This document shows, piece after piece, positions 1-10,021 of a stretch of DNA of 64,000 nucleotides. The translations under genes and the position numbers were made by a program. This stretch comes from Brassica napus (Eukaryota; Streptophyta; Magnoliopsida; Brassicales; Brassicaceae): assembly GCF_020379485.1 (NCBI RefSeq), contig NC_063448.1:43657218-43721217 (forward strand), read 5' to 3'. The notes below the pieces were generated by a model. That model had not been told where the DNA came from and did no database searches. It saw only the letters and a program-made list of their open reading frames with translations. How positions within the stretch are numbered: position 1 is the first letter of the stretch; every line of letters starts with the position of its first letter.

Positions 1-1150
1 CACAATTAGTAGAAAATTTATATTAAAGATTAAAAATATAAGTAAAAAATTAGAATACTTACCGCAAACTGACGAAACCACAGAACCTGCTTGTCGGTTG
101 GGAAGTGAGTGAAAGTCGGATGTCCACTGTCGAGGGCCGAGTACATCATACGGTTGATCCATGCGCTGATCCCGTTCCCGGATCGGTTGAACCTTATTAA
201 AAGAACAAACGGTTAATAATGAATCCAAATTTAAAGAAAAAAAAATGTTTAATTACCATGTTTGACCCCGTCCATGTGGATACGGAGTGAGATACGGAAG
301 ATGGTCACGACCGGGCTGTTGAACCAACTCCGCAACCCTCATCACTCCCGGAGGACCCGGAGGAACAGGAGCGGATGCAGCAGCGGGAGCGAGAGGAGCA
401 TGAGCGGGTGCAGCAGAGGGAGATGTATGGTTGGAGCTGTGGGGCGAAGGGGAATCCTGAAAATGGCTGGAATCCCGAGACTGGCTCCCCGTATCACCAC
501 GACCACGACGCTGTCGAGGCCGGGTCTGATCATCATGAGACCTGTAAATTAAAAAAATATATTTAATAAATACAGAAATATATAAATTAATTTTTTTTAT
601 TAAAAAAAAATCCCAAATAATTTAATCACAGAAAAAGATTTATATATATTAAATTTTTTTAATAAATATATAAAATAGTTCTAATAAACAAAAAATAGTT
701 TTAATAAATAAAAATTGTTTAATAATTACAAAAAATAGTTTTAATAATATATATATATATGAAAAATATTTTTAAATCCCAAATAATAGTATTTAATCAC
801 AAAAAAAGTTTTATAGATATTTAAAATGTTTTGTAAAATCCAAAAAATCGAATTTATATAGAAATTTTTTTTGTAAAATCCAAAAAATCGAATTTATATA
901 GAAAAATCGTTTTGTAAAATACAAAAATCGATTTTATATACAAAAATCGATTTTATAAATACAAAAAATAAAAAAATTATAAAAAAATTCTAAATCAATT
1001 CAACAAAACAAATTATTCAACCAAATCACAATTCTAAACCTATTATACAACCAAATCACAATCCTAACCAATCACCCTAACAAAAATCTATCAAAACTAC
1101 ACAAAAACCTAACAAATAGAACCTAAGAGAGTGGGATAGGGTCCTTACAT
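1..1150 (-). CDS. TNPA-like CACTA protein (plant transposase, Ptta/En/Spm type), 5' exons only
   Basis: Minus-strand gene whose 3' exons lie before the window. Exon 3 is 63-192, exon 2 is 257-541, and exon 1 ends at 1149 before a GTAAGG donor. The exon 2 acceptor is TTTACAG. Splicing 1149 to 541 joins AT to G and makes an ATG in frame with exon 2 ([11 protein letters not shown]...). Exon 2 encodes a basic then Pro/Ala/Ser-rich stretch; the exon 2/3 junction is a split Trp codon. In En/Spm, TnpA binds subterminal repeats and TnpD cuts; the same role is inferred here from family and position. Copy B in this window carries the remaining exons. Untranslated exon 1 continues to about 1260. Confidence 0.82.
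826..960. repeat. Short tandem repeat in the first intron of the TNPA-like gene
   Basis: About two and a half copies of a 42-bp AT-rich unit containing TTGTAAAATCCAAAAAATCG. The same repeat occurs in element B at about 63741-63875, so it belongs to the family and is not a local event. Confidence 0.7.
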
Positions 1151-1284
1151 GATTTGTGTAAGAGAAGAGGGAGATCGCCGGAGATATCGTCGGATTTCAG
1201 GGGGAAATCGCCGGAGAGAAAGAGAGGAGTCGCGCAGAGGAAGAAGAGAGAAATGGGGAAGAAGAAGGGGCTCGTGGTTATAAA

Positions 1285-1870
1285 ACCTAGGGTCCGACGG
1301 ACATTATCCGTCGGAATTCCGTCGGAATTCTAATTTCAATTTTCGCGAAATATTTGCCCGGTAAAATGAAAATATTCCGAGGAAATTCCGACAGATAGTA
1401 AAATATCCGTCGGAATTTCCTCGGAATATTCCGAGGAAATACCGAGGAACTAGTGTTTGGGGTTTCAAAACATCAATTTTTTTTGCCGTATTTCATTTCT
1501 TATACAATTGTAATGCATACCATTGAGGATTCTTTGTATACATGAGCATAAACCATGAAATAACAAATTTCAAAACTAATTGAAAGTATTCCCTTTACCG
1601 TTCATTAAAAGGTATAAGTGTTTCTCTTATGTTGCGAGATTTCGTTCATACAATCGGAAAAGTGTTAATTATACGGTAAGGAACAAATTTTTGACTTCAT
1701 AATGAACGTAAGACACTTAATAAGGGTTATATAGGTGTTATTCAAACGGCAAAACGTTGTTTTCGGTTTAAAAACCCTATTTCCTCGGATTATTCCGAGG
1801 GAACTCCGAGGAAACCCTCTTCTTCCTCGAAATTTCCTCGGAATATTCCGAGGAAATTCCGACGAACTAG
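1285..1870. promoter_or_regulatory. Divergent intergenic region rich in CCTCGG/CCGACGG motifs
   Basis: This gap separates the minus-strand TNPA-like gene from the plus-strand cargo gene and should hold both promoters. It has dense copies of CCGAGGAAATTCCGA-type sequences (1305-1325, 1375-1450, 1788-1862), the same motif that fills the element's subterminal regions. In En/Spm, TnpA binds such repeats; binding here is inference. The middle part (1460-1770) is plain AT-rich sequence. Confidence 0.6.
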
Positions 1871-1908
1871 TGTTTGGGGTTTCAAAACGTAATTTTTTTT
1901 AAAAAAAC

Positions 1909-2690
1909 GCATCGATCGATGCGTTTTTGAACAAAAACAAATCGATCGATTACTAAGATGGCCCGGGCCGTAAGATTGTGATCGATCGATGAGAGTATCC
2001 CATCGATCTATCGACAATCTGAATTGTTCCTCGGAATTTCCTCGGAAAATCTTGTATGTTTTTTTAAAAATGCATCGATCGATGCGTTATAGAACAAAAA
2101 CGCATCGATCGATTACTAGGATGGACCGGGCCGTAAGATTGTGATCGATCGATGAGAGTATCCCATCGATCTATCGACAATCTGAATTGTTCCTCGGAAT
2201 TTCCTCGGAAAATCTTGTATGTTTTTTTTAAAATGCATCGATCGATGCGTTATAGAACAAAAACGCATCGATCGATTACTAGGATGGACCGGGCCGTAAG
2301 ATTGTGATCGATCGATGAGAGTAACCCATCGATCTATCGACAATCTGAATTGTTCCTCGGAATTTCCTCGGAAAATCTTGTATGTTTTTTTAAAAATGCA
2401 TCGATCGATGCGTTATAGAACAAAAACGCATCGATCGATTACTAGGATGGACCGGGCCGTAAGATTGTGATCGATCGATGAGAGTATCCCATCGATCGAT
2501 CGACAATCTGAATTGTTCCTCGGAATTTCCTCGGAAAATCTTGTATGTTTTTTTAAAAACGCATCGATCGATGCGTTATAGAACAAAAACGCATCGATCG
2601 ATTACCAAGATGGCCCGGGCCGTAAGAATGTGATCGATCGATGCGTTATAGAAACAAAACGCATCGATCGATGCGTGTTCGGAAAACAGA
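1909..2690. repeat. 163-bp minisatellite with ATCGATCGAT palindromes
   Basis: Units start at 1909, 2072, 2235, 2398 and 2561, exactly 163 bp apart, and the fifth is partial. Each unit carries a GCATCGATCGATGCG palindrome, a second ATCGATCGAT about 30 bp on, a GGGCCGTAAGATTGTG core, a third palindrome, and TTCCTCGGAATTTCCTCGG. The array ends just upstream of the cargo gene's 5' exon. Small reading frames inside it are repeat artefacts. Confidence 0.95.
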
Positions 2691-3186
2691 ATTATAAGGC
2701 AAAACCCGACCTTTTTTGGATCTAAACCTTAGAACTCTCATCCCCTCCGATTTCCCCTATAATTCGCCCCCCCCCCTTTCTCTCTCTATAATCATCCGAT
2801 TTGAACAATTTTGGGCTCTATTCCACTTGATTTTTCGAGCTCTACCTGATTCCTACACTCGTCTTCACCCTAAGACAGGTATACTCCGCGAATCTCCACA
2901 TTCTGAAATCGTGTTCTTGAGCAATTTTTTGGGTTTTGTGAATTTCTTATTTCCGTGTTGATTCCTTGATCAAATATGCATGAAACAGATGTTTAAACAT
3001 GGAATAGAACACAATTGTCTGTGATCAACGAGTTTGGAACATGATTTGAGATGATTTAGGGATAGAGAATTTTTTTCAATTTCGTTTTTTTTTATCACAA
3101 CTCGATTTCGCTTTTCATTTTCATGTTGCTTTGAGTTCTTAATTGATTATAACCATGTTGAGAGCAATGATTCTATTTTGTAGAGA

Positions 3187-4635
3187 ATGAAGCGCACGAA
3201 AACATCAGCAAAGAAAAACACACAAGAAGCGGGTTCGTCACAGCTGGAGAAGCAAAGGCCAAAGAAGTGGGATAAGTCTGATACCACCCACTACAACAAC
3301 ATGAAGAAGGTAGCCGTTCCGGCTACACAACTAGCATGTCCTGAGACGATGACAATATTGGGAATCAAAGCAGACATTGAAGGACTGTTCCAGAACATGG
3401 GTCTAGGCCAACTATGCAACCTCAAGGAACCCACTTATCCGGAGTTGGTACGCCAGTTCATAGCATCCGCATACGTCACCCGTCCCGATGATAGCCATCA
3501 GGAAGGTTTTCTGGCATTCGTAGTGCAGAAAGTATACTATGAGGTATCTTTCACAGACCTCTGCGGACTATTTGGATTGAGTGCGGGGGAGAGGACATAT
3601 GGTCTTTATTGGACTTCAGAGCTGTTGAACTTCTGGGAAACGATTGGCACAGGGGTTTATAGATCTTCTCAGGCAAAGGAGTCACTTATCCGGAGCCCAG
3701 TACTGAGATATGCGACACGCCTCATTGGCTCATTGCTATACGGGACAACCACAGCCGCATCAGTCACGCAATGGGAGTTGTGCCTCCTGTACCAAGGTGT
3801 GAGGCATTTGCTACCGGCATTTGGAAACTCTACATTCCCACCTGCTACTGCCTTCAACATGGGAGCGGTGCTGGCCGCAAACTTAGCAGGATACAAGGGG
3901 AAAGTAACCAAATCCAAGAGCAATGCATGTGGATTTGGTGCAGTGATTACTCGGATCCTTAGACATGTGGGTGTAGACTGTGAGAACCACCAGGTAGCAC
4001 TGGACAGATCGAACAACATTGCTTGGAACTACCTGGATGTCATTTCTCTAGTAAGTAAGGAGTTCATAGCTGGTCCCCACTCGAGGATCGATCGGGATGG
4101 TCCTTACGTCTACGTATTCCAGGACCGAGCGAAGAAAACACTCTACTGCCACCTGCCTCAGATCGGCCTGACTGCTCTACTTTCAGAGGCTGCAGTTGAG
4201 TTCCTACCCCCTGCTACCGCACTAGTAGACAAGCCATCCTTCTTCACGCCAAAATATCAGACCAAAGGCAAGGGCGTGGTTGATGAAGAAGGACAAGATG
4301 AGGCTGCACAAGCCATTCCAGATGATTCACAACCCCATCAGCTACTCCCATCAGACTCCAGCCAGTACAAGCTGCAAGAGCTTCCACCGAACGCCACTTC
4401 GCGCCAGCAACAACATTGGAGAGATCAGAGCATAAAGACAAACAACGACATGCTACACAAGATCTGGGCTGCCATTTCACGTATCAGGCCGTGTCGTTGC
4501 CAAAAGGATGATGTAGTTCATCGGGACAACTCTCCATCCAGCTCTGGTTCGGGTTCGAGTGGTACACACAGGGTAAGAAAGAGGTCCAAGAGACCCAACG
4601 ATGCAGGAACATCTGGAGCAGGAGACGAGGAGTAG
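3187..4635 (+). CDS. Athila-ORF1-like protein carried as CACTA cargo
   Basis: A 482-residue open frame with no stop. Residues about 50-370 resemble the Arabidopsis retrotransposon ORF-1 (Athila) family: a TYPELVRQFIASA motif, then an FTDLCGLFGL segment and a mostly alpha-helical-looking domain. The C-terminal ~100 residues are Gln/Ser-rich and end in a basic patch (RVRKRSKRP), a possible nuclear signal. A 5' untranslated exon (about 2715-2876, donor GTATAC) and acceptor TTTTGTAG before 3184 fit a 5'-UTR intron, which sets ATG 3187 as the start. It converges with the TNPD gene. The function is unknown; the homology call is from recalled family sequence. Confidence 0.75.
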   Translation: MKRTKTSAKKNTQEAGSSQLEKQRPKKWDKSDTTHYNNMKKVAVPATQLACPETMTILGIKADIEGLFQNMGLGQLCNLKEPTYPELVRQFIASAYVTRPDDSHQEGFLAFVVQKVYYEVSFTDLCGLFGLSAGERTYGLYWTSELLNFWETIGTGVYRSSQAKESLIRSPVLRYATRLIGSLLYGTTTAASVTQWELCLLYQGVRHLLPAFGNSTFPPATAFNMGAVLAANLAGYKGKVTKSKSNACGFGAVITRILRHVGVDCENHQVALDRSNNIAWNYLDVISLVSKEFIAGPHSRIDRDGPYVYVFQDRAKKTLYCHLPQIGLTALLSEAAVEFLPPATALVDKPSFFTPKYQTKGKGVVDEEGQDEAAQAIPDDSQPHQLLPSDSSQYKLQELPPNATSRQQQHWRDQSIKTNNDMLHKIWAAISRIRPCRCQKDDVVHRDNSPSSSGSGSSGTHRVRKRSKRPNDAGTSGAGDEE

Positions 4636-4916
4636 GAGCTATCACCGGCTATTTTATTTTCTTTTCTATTCTAACGTTTTATGGTCTTATTTTCTGTTAA
4701 TTTTGAACTGAGTTTTTTTTTAGGTTTCTTAATTATGAGTTCGTATTTCTTTTACATGGTTTCTTTGTTTTATTTGGTTGTGTTTTGTGTAGCTTTTAAT
4801 TCGTATTCAGCTTTGCCTTGCTAGATAAACCAAATAACTATTATCCGAGGAAAGAGGTTATATCAAGTGTTCCTCGGAATTTCCTCGGTATTTCTTAAAA
4901 AAAAAAAAAAATAAGT
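4636..4916. other. Convergent intergenic gap with CCTCGG motif
   Basis: T-rich 3' region between the cargo gene and TNPD. It contains TTATCCGAGGAAAG and GTTCCTCGGAATTTCCTCGG at about 4840-4890, another instance of the element-wide motif. Confidence 0.6.
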
Positions 4917-7900
4917 TCAATGGTAGTCTGTTTCCGAGTCATCATCACCAGATGAATCTGAATCTGGATCTTGGTGAAACTCTCCAATTACTGGTTCATC
5001 CTCTACGTGAACGACGGCTTCCTCTCCAAAGTCGGTTAAATCGACTACAAGGCCAACTCCAGCTAAATCTTCTGCTGCACTACAGTTGCCGGATGTGCTT
5101 GGTTGTAGTGGGTCTTCCAGCTCAGAACTTCCCTGAACTCGGCCTCTCGGGTTGAGTCTTGTAACAGTAACCCATGGATCATCTCTGTTCCTTACCCGGG
5201 GGTACTTGATATAACAAACCTGTAACATTTAGAAAAATTATAAATTAATACACATGATGATGAATCATTCTGAATAATTAACATTTAATTACCTGATCGG
5301 CCTGGGAAGCAAGAATGAAAGGATCATAATATTGCAGCTTTCGCCTCGAATTTACTGATGTAACACCAAATGCATCTGTTCTCACACCTCGATCTGGGGT
5401 GTTGTCGTGCCAATCACAATAGAAAACAGTACAGCGCAATCCAACCATGCCCAAATACTTGATTTCCAAAATCTCATGTATGTGTCCGTAGTATACATCA
5501 TCTCCTGATGCAGAACAAACGCCAGCATCATAAGTCGTACTCGAACGTCTCCTCTTCTGAGTTGTGAATGCATATCCTCGAGTACAAAATCTCGGATATG
5601 ACTTCACAACAAAGTTTGGTCCAACGACCATCTCACGTATCCAATCGTCAAATGTTTCACCTCTGGCCAAACCAGCAGACACCTATTAATAGCACATATA
5701 TATATATTATATCAATAAATGTGAATTAGTATAAATATGTGATAAAATATATTTTAATTTGTTTAAAGCACTCACATAAGTAAACATCCATCCAGTAAAT
5801 TCTCTCTGCTTCATTTCTTCTAGTTCGTCCTCTGTGGCGTATCTATACTCGAACCGCTTTTCTGCCATGAAAATCCTGTATATGATGACAATAATGTAAT
5901 TAATTAAGATTTAAATTTCAACTTGTTAAAATAAAAATTTGTAAGCTCATTTATTTACCTCTCATATTGAAGAACGTCTTCGCAGTTGGTGAGCAAATAT
6001 GTTTGCAAATGACTGCGCTCCTGCTCAGTAAGTCGACGGTCCTTTGGTTTTCCGCTAAGTCGTCCAACGTCTGTGAAAATGTCTGGAACCGTAACATGAT
6101 ATGTTGCCCGTTCGCCTCTATCATCATGCCGAGCAGGTCTTCTGTTTTTGGTCTGAACTTCTGCTGGAAAGTAGTACTCGGCAAAGTTTGAAGTTTCTTC
6201 ATTGATCATCTGTGCGACTATAGAACCTTCCACCCTACTTAAATTTTTCACCATCTTCTTCAAATGGAACATATACCGCTCATACAGATACATCCATCTA
6301 TACTGCACAGGACCACCAAGTTCCAATTCTCTTGCCAGGTGAATAACAAGATGCTCCATAACATCAAAAAATGAGGGAGAAAATATCTTCTCAAGGTTGC
6401 ACTGAATCACGGCTATGTTAGTCTTCAAATTTTCAATACCTTCAAGAGTCACTGATCTCGTGCATAAATCGCGGAAGAAACCACTTATCCCTGCAATTGC
6501 TTCATGAACATTTCGTGGTAATATTTCCTTGAAGGCGAACGGAAGGAGGCGCTGCATCATTACATGGCAATCGTGGCTTTTCAAGCCAGTAAACTTTCCT
6601 TCCTTTCTGTCGATACAGTTACGCAAATTTGATGCGTAACCGTCTGGAAATTCCACATCGTTTGAAATCCAATCAAAGAACGCATCTTTTCCCGCTGCAT
6701 CAAGTCGGTATATGGGAAAAGGAGCCCTACCATTCTGAACGAGCACATATATCGACTAAATCCAGTCTTGACTTCAAATTATCCTTTGTTTTACCTTGAA
6801 CATTAAGGATCGTGTTCATGAGATTGTCAAAAAAGTTCTTCTCAATATGCATGACATCTAAATTATGCCTTAGCAGATGATCCTCCCAGTATGGCAGATC
6901 CCAGAAAATACTTTTTTGTGCCAGTTATGTAGTTCTCCAACAGCATCTACCGGAAAACGCTCATGTCCACCGACTTCTGGCGTCCTTTCTGCACCAAAAT
7001 CTCTTAGTTGTATCTTCAAATCTTTCCCACAAAATTCCGGAGGTGGACTGTCAAACACCCTCTTGTTCTTCGTAAACAAATTCCTACTCCTACGATATGG
7101 ATGATCAGGTGGTAGGAATCTCCTGTGACAGTCAAACCAACACGTTTTCCTTCCGTGCTTTAGTTGGAAAGCATCAGTGTTATCTTGACAATATGGACAT
7201 GATAGCCTTCCATGCGTTGTCCATCCAGACAACATACCATATGCTGGAAAATCACTTATTGTCCACATTAGTACTGCCCGCATTTGAAAGTTTTCTTTAC
7301 ACGAAACATCGTATGTTTCAGCACCTTGAGCCCATAGTTGTTGCAACTCATATATTAGTGGCTGAAGAAACACATCAAGTGATCTCTTAGGATGCTCTGG
7401 TCCGGGAACGAGAATCGAGAGAAACAAAAACTCTCGTCGCAAGCACAAGTTTGGGGGGAGGTTGTATGGTGTAAGAATGACGGGCCATAGAGAATACTGT
7501 CTTCCACTCTTGCCAAACGGACTGAAACCATCAGTACATAATCCAAGGTAGACATTTCTTCTCTCATACGCAAAGTCGGGATACTTTGATTGGAAATGCT
7601 TCCACGCTTTTGCATCTGAAGGATGTCTGATCTCACCATCTGTTGAGTGCTCCGCATGCCATCTCATTGGTTGCGCTGTGCGTTCAGACAGATACAACCT
7701 CTGCAACCTTTCCGTCAAAGGTAAATACCACATCCTTTTATATGGCACTGGAACTCTTCCACTTGTATCTTTATAACGAGGCTTTCCACAAAATTTGCAT
7801 GTAACCCGCTGTTCATCCGCCCTCCAATAAATCATGCAGTTGTCGCTGCATACATCTATTACCTGATACGATAAACCAAGACCAGCTACGAGTTTCTGAA

Positions 7901-8516
7901 CCTCGTAGTATGAACCAGGAGCTACATTATCCTCGGGTAGAATACCTTTTACAAAATCAGCAATCGCATCCACACAGTCTTCAGCCAAATTATAATCTGT
8001 TTTAATGCCCATCAATCTTGTAGCAGATGATAAAGCTGAATGACCATCTCTGCAACCTTCGTACAATGGTTGCTTTCCAGCATCCAACATATCATAAAAT
8101 CTCCTAGCTTCTGCATTGGGTAAATCTTCCCCTCTAAAATGATCATTTACCATCTGCTCAGTACCTACACCATAATCTACATCCGTTCTAATTGGTTCTT
8201 CTAATCTAACCGCTGGCTGAGGTTCACTAGTACTACCATGTTCATAATCAGTTTCCCCATGATGATACCAAATTTTGTAACTTCGTGTAAACCCACTCAA
8301 ATATAGATGAGTCCAAACATCCCACTCTTTAATAACCTTTCTATTTTTACAATTAGAGCAAGGACATCTTAACATACCTGTTTTTGCTTCCGGTTGTCGG
8401 TGAACTAACCCCATGAATTCAGTTATACCTCGTTGGTATTCTTCCGTAAGCAATCTCGTGTTCGGATCCAAATGAGGTCGATCGATCCAAGAACGAAAAT
8501 AATTTGAAGAAGACAT
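4917..8516 (-). pseudogene. TNPD-type CACTA transposase (Transposase_21), frameshifted
   Basis: The catalytic transposase gene of CACTA elements. Start ATG at 8516 (MSSSNYFRSWIDRP, transposase-associated domain). Then a C-rich zinc-binding segment (CPCSNC), the tnp2 core, a DUF4218-like block (5959-6746) and a DUF4216-like block (5293-5682, with YSDWH-like CDWHDNTPDRG). Later exons 5776-5875, 5293-5682 and 4917-5219 have clean GT-AG borders and rejoin in frame; the last ends in an Asp/Glu/Ser-rich tail and TGA. Two lesions break it: a one-base change in the A-run near 6915, and an indel near 6745 that brings a stop. Reading through both restores family-like sequence, so this is a recently broken gene. 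Confidence 0.88.
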
Positions 8517-8599
8517 ATTTTTTATGAATCAAATTCGTGTGTAAATAGAGTAAGAGGGAGGATGAAGATATGAAGTGAATGAAGAGGAAGAGGAGTGCT

Positions 8600-8947
8600 T
8601 GTATTTATAGTTTAAATCCTGCCGACATACCGAGGAAATTCCGACGGAATTCCGACGGACAAAACTAGTTCGTCGGAATTTCCTCGGAATTTTGTAAAAT
8701 CCCCCAACGGCTCTCCAACGGCTACAATATTTCCTCGGAATTCATCGGTTTTTTCCGAGGAACACAGTTTTCCTCGGAATTTCCTCGGAATATTCCGACG
8801 GACTGTAGTTTCCTCGGAATTCCGTCGGTATATTCCGAGGAAATTCCGAGGAAACCCAATTTTGTGTTTCCTCGGAATTTCCTCGGAAATTCCTCGGTAT
8901 ATTCCGAGGATTTCATTTTCCGTCGGAATGTCCGTCAGAATATCGCT
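8600..8947. repeat. Right subterminal repeat region of CACTA A
   Basis: At least a dozen copies, in both orientations, of TTCCTCGGAAT and CCGACGGAAT in about 330 bp between the TNPD start and the terminus. Matches the left subterminal region of element B (61200-61720). Expected binding region for the TNPA-like protein, by analogy with En/Spm. Confidence 0.85.
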
Positions 8948-8961
8948 GTTTTCTTGTAGTG
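8948..8961 (-). repeat. CACTA right terminal inverted repeat
   Basis: CACTACAAGAAAAC on the minus strand, identical to the left terminus of element B (61193-61206). It is followed by CAG, the predicted 3-bp target duplication. Confidence 0.95.
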
Positions 8962-9039
8962 CAGAGATCAAGTCAAAAGATCCTGGAAGTCAAGTTGTGG
9001 GACACGAGATGAATGTGATCCTTAGTTTGAGGGTGATAA

Positions 9040-9250
9040 TGTGATGTGATATAAACAAACTAAGTCCCACATTGAATAATTAAACAAGGAGTGTCTAATA
9101 TATAAAGAGATGTCCAACTCTAATTAGTACGAGGCCTTTTGGGAAGGAAACCAAAAATAAAACTATGCGGGCTTGCCTAAGGCCCAAAGTGGACAATATC
9201 GTACTAATCGGATAATATAGAGTTGAACATGGGCTCACACAATCCCAACA
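9040..9250 (+). repeat. TRIM LTR 1
   Basis: Starts after GGGTGATAA, ends CCCAACA, followed by the primer site at 9253-9264. Carries a 5-bp duplication of TGTGA at its start and is the most diverged of the three LTRs. Confidence 0.88.
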
Positions 9251-9427
9251 ATTGGTATCAGAGCGGTTTGACGAGAAATCTGCAAGAAGACCAAAATACC
9301 CTTCGAGTAGGAATGTGACCCATCGAGTTAGGATTGGGAGGTGTGTGTGGTAGAGATTAAGTCAAAAGATCCTGGAAGTCATTTGTGGGACACGAGATGA
9401 ATGTGATCCTTAGTTTGAAGGGGATAA

Positions 9428-9632
9428 TGTGATATAACAAACTAAGTCCCACATTGGAGAATTAGACAAGGAGAGTCTAATATATATAGAGATGTTCAAC
9501 TCTAATAGTACGAGGCCTTTTGGGAAGGAGCCAAAAGTAAATCCATGCGGGCCAGCCTCTTAGGCCCAAAGTGGACAATATCGTACTAATCGGATAATAG
9601 AGAGTTGGACACGAGATTTCACAATCCCAACA
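9428..9632 (+). repeat. TRIM LTR 2
   Basis: 205 bp, TGTGATATAA to CCCAACA; primer site follows at 9635-9646. Confidence 0.9.
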
Positions 9633-9814
9633 ATTGGTATCAGAGCGGTTGACGAGAAATCTGCAAGAAGACCAAAATACCCTTCGAGTAGGAACGGGAC
9701 CCATCGAGTTAGGATTGGGAGGTGTGTGTGGCAGAGATCAAGTCAAAAGATCCGATCCTGGAAGTCAAGTTGTGGGACACGAGATGAATGTGATCCTTAG
9801 TTTGAGGGGGAGAA

Positions 9815-10021
9815 TGTGATATAAACAAACTAAGTCCCACATTGGAGAATTAGACAAGAAGAGTCTAATATATATAGAGATGTTCAACTCTAATAGTACG
9901 AGGCCTTTTGGGAAGGAGCCCAAAAGTAAATCCATGCAGGCCAGCCTCTTAGGCCCAAAGTGGACAATATCGTACTAATCGGATAATAGAGAGTTGGACA
10001 CGGGATTTCACAATCCCAACA
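9815..10021 (+). repeat. TRIM LTR 3, junction with F-box gene
   Basis: 207 bp, preceded by GAGGGGGAGAA and followed directly by AGATCGAATATC of the interrupted F-box/kelch gene, so AGATC is the expected 5-bp target duplication. Confidence 0.9.

Larger units (their letters stand above)
1..8961. mobile_element. CACTA (En/Spm-class) transposon A, left end outside the window
   Basis: The right terminus is seen directly: the last 14 bases (8948-8961), read on the minus strand, are CACTACAAGAAAAC. Inside are a TNPA-like gene (minus), an Athila-ORF1-like cargo gene (plus) and a TNPD transposase (minus), the usual make-up of a plant CACTA element plus one extra gene. Bases 1 to about 1084 are nearly identical to 62916-64000 of element B, so by comparison with B the left terminus should lie about 1.7 kb before the window. 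A interrupts a TRIM internal domain at 8961/8962. The transposase is frameshifted, so A is probably non-autonomous. Confidence 0.93.
8962..10021 (+). mobile_element. Tandem TRIM (miniature LTR retrotransposon) array
   Basis: Three LTRs (9040-9250, 9428-9632, 9815-10021), each TGTGAT...CCCAACA, alternate with about 180-bp internal domains. Each internal domain begins with TTGGTATCAGAGC, the initiator-Met tRNA primer site, and ends in a purine tract (TTGAGGGGGAGAA in the best copy). There is no coding capacity. One LTR-internal-LTR unit is about 594 bp, within the TRIM size class. The first internal domain is cut by CACTA A, so at least one more LTR should lie left of A. The array interrupts an F-box/kelch gene at 10021/10022. 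Confidence 0.9.

Noticed and set aside
262..566. Plus-strand small frames opposite TNPA-like exon 2, and the same at 63177-63481
   Set aside because: Antisense shadows of a GC-rich coding exon; the spliced minus-strand gene explains the sequence in both copies.
1790..2343. 75-residue minus-strand frames with IDRS/HRSM peptides
   Set aside because: They come from the 163-bp repeat and its palindromes. No start context or conservation beyond the repeat.
9477..9819. Small frames over the TRIM array
   Set aside because: They lie across LTR borders of a non-coding element.
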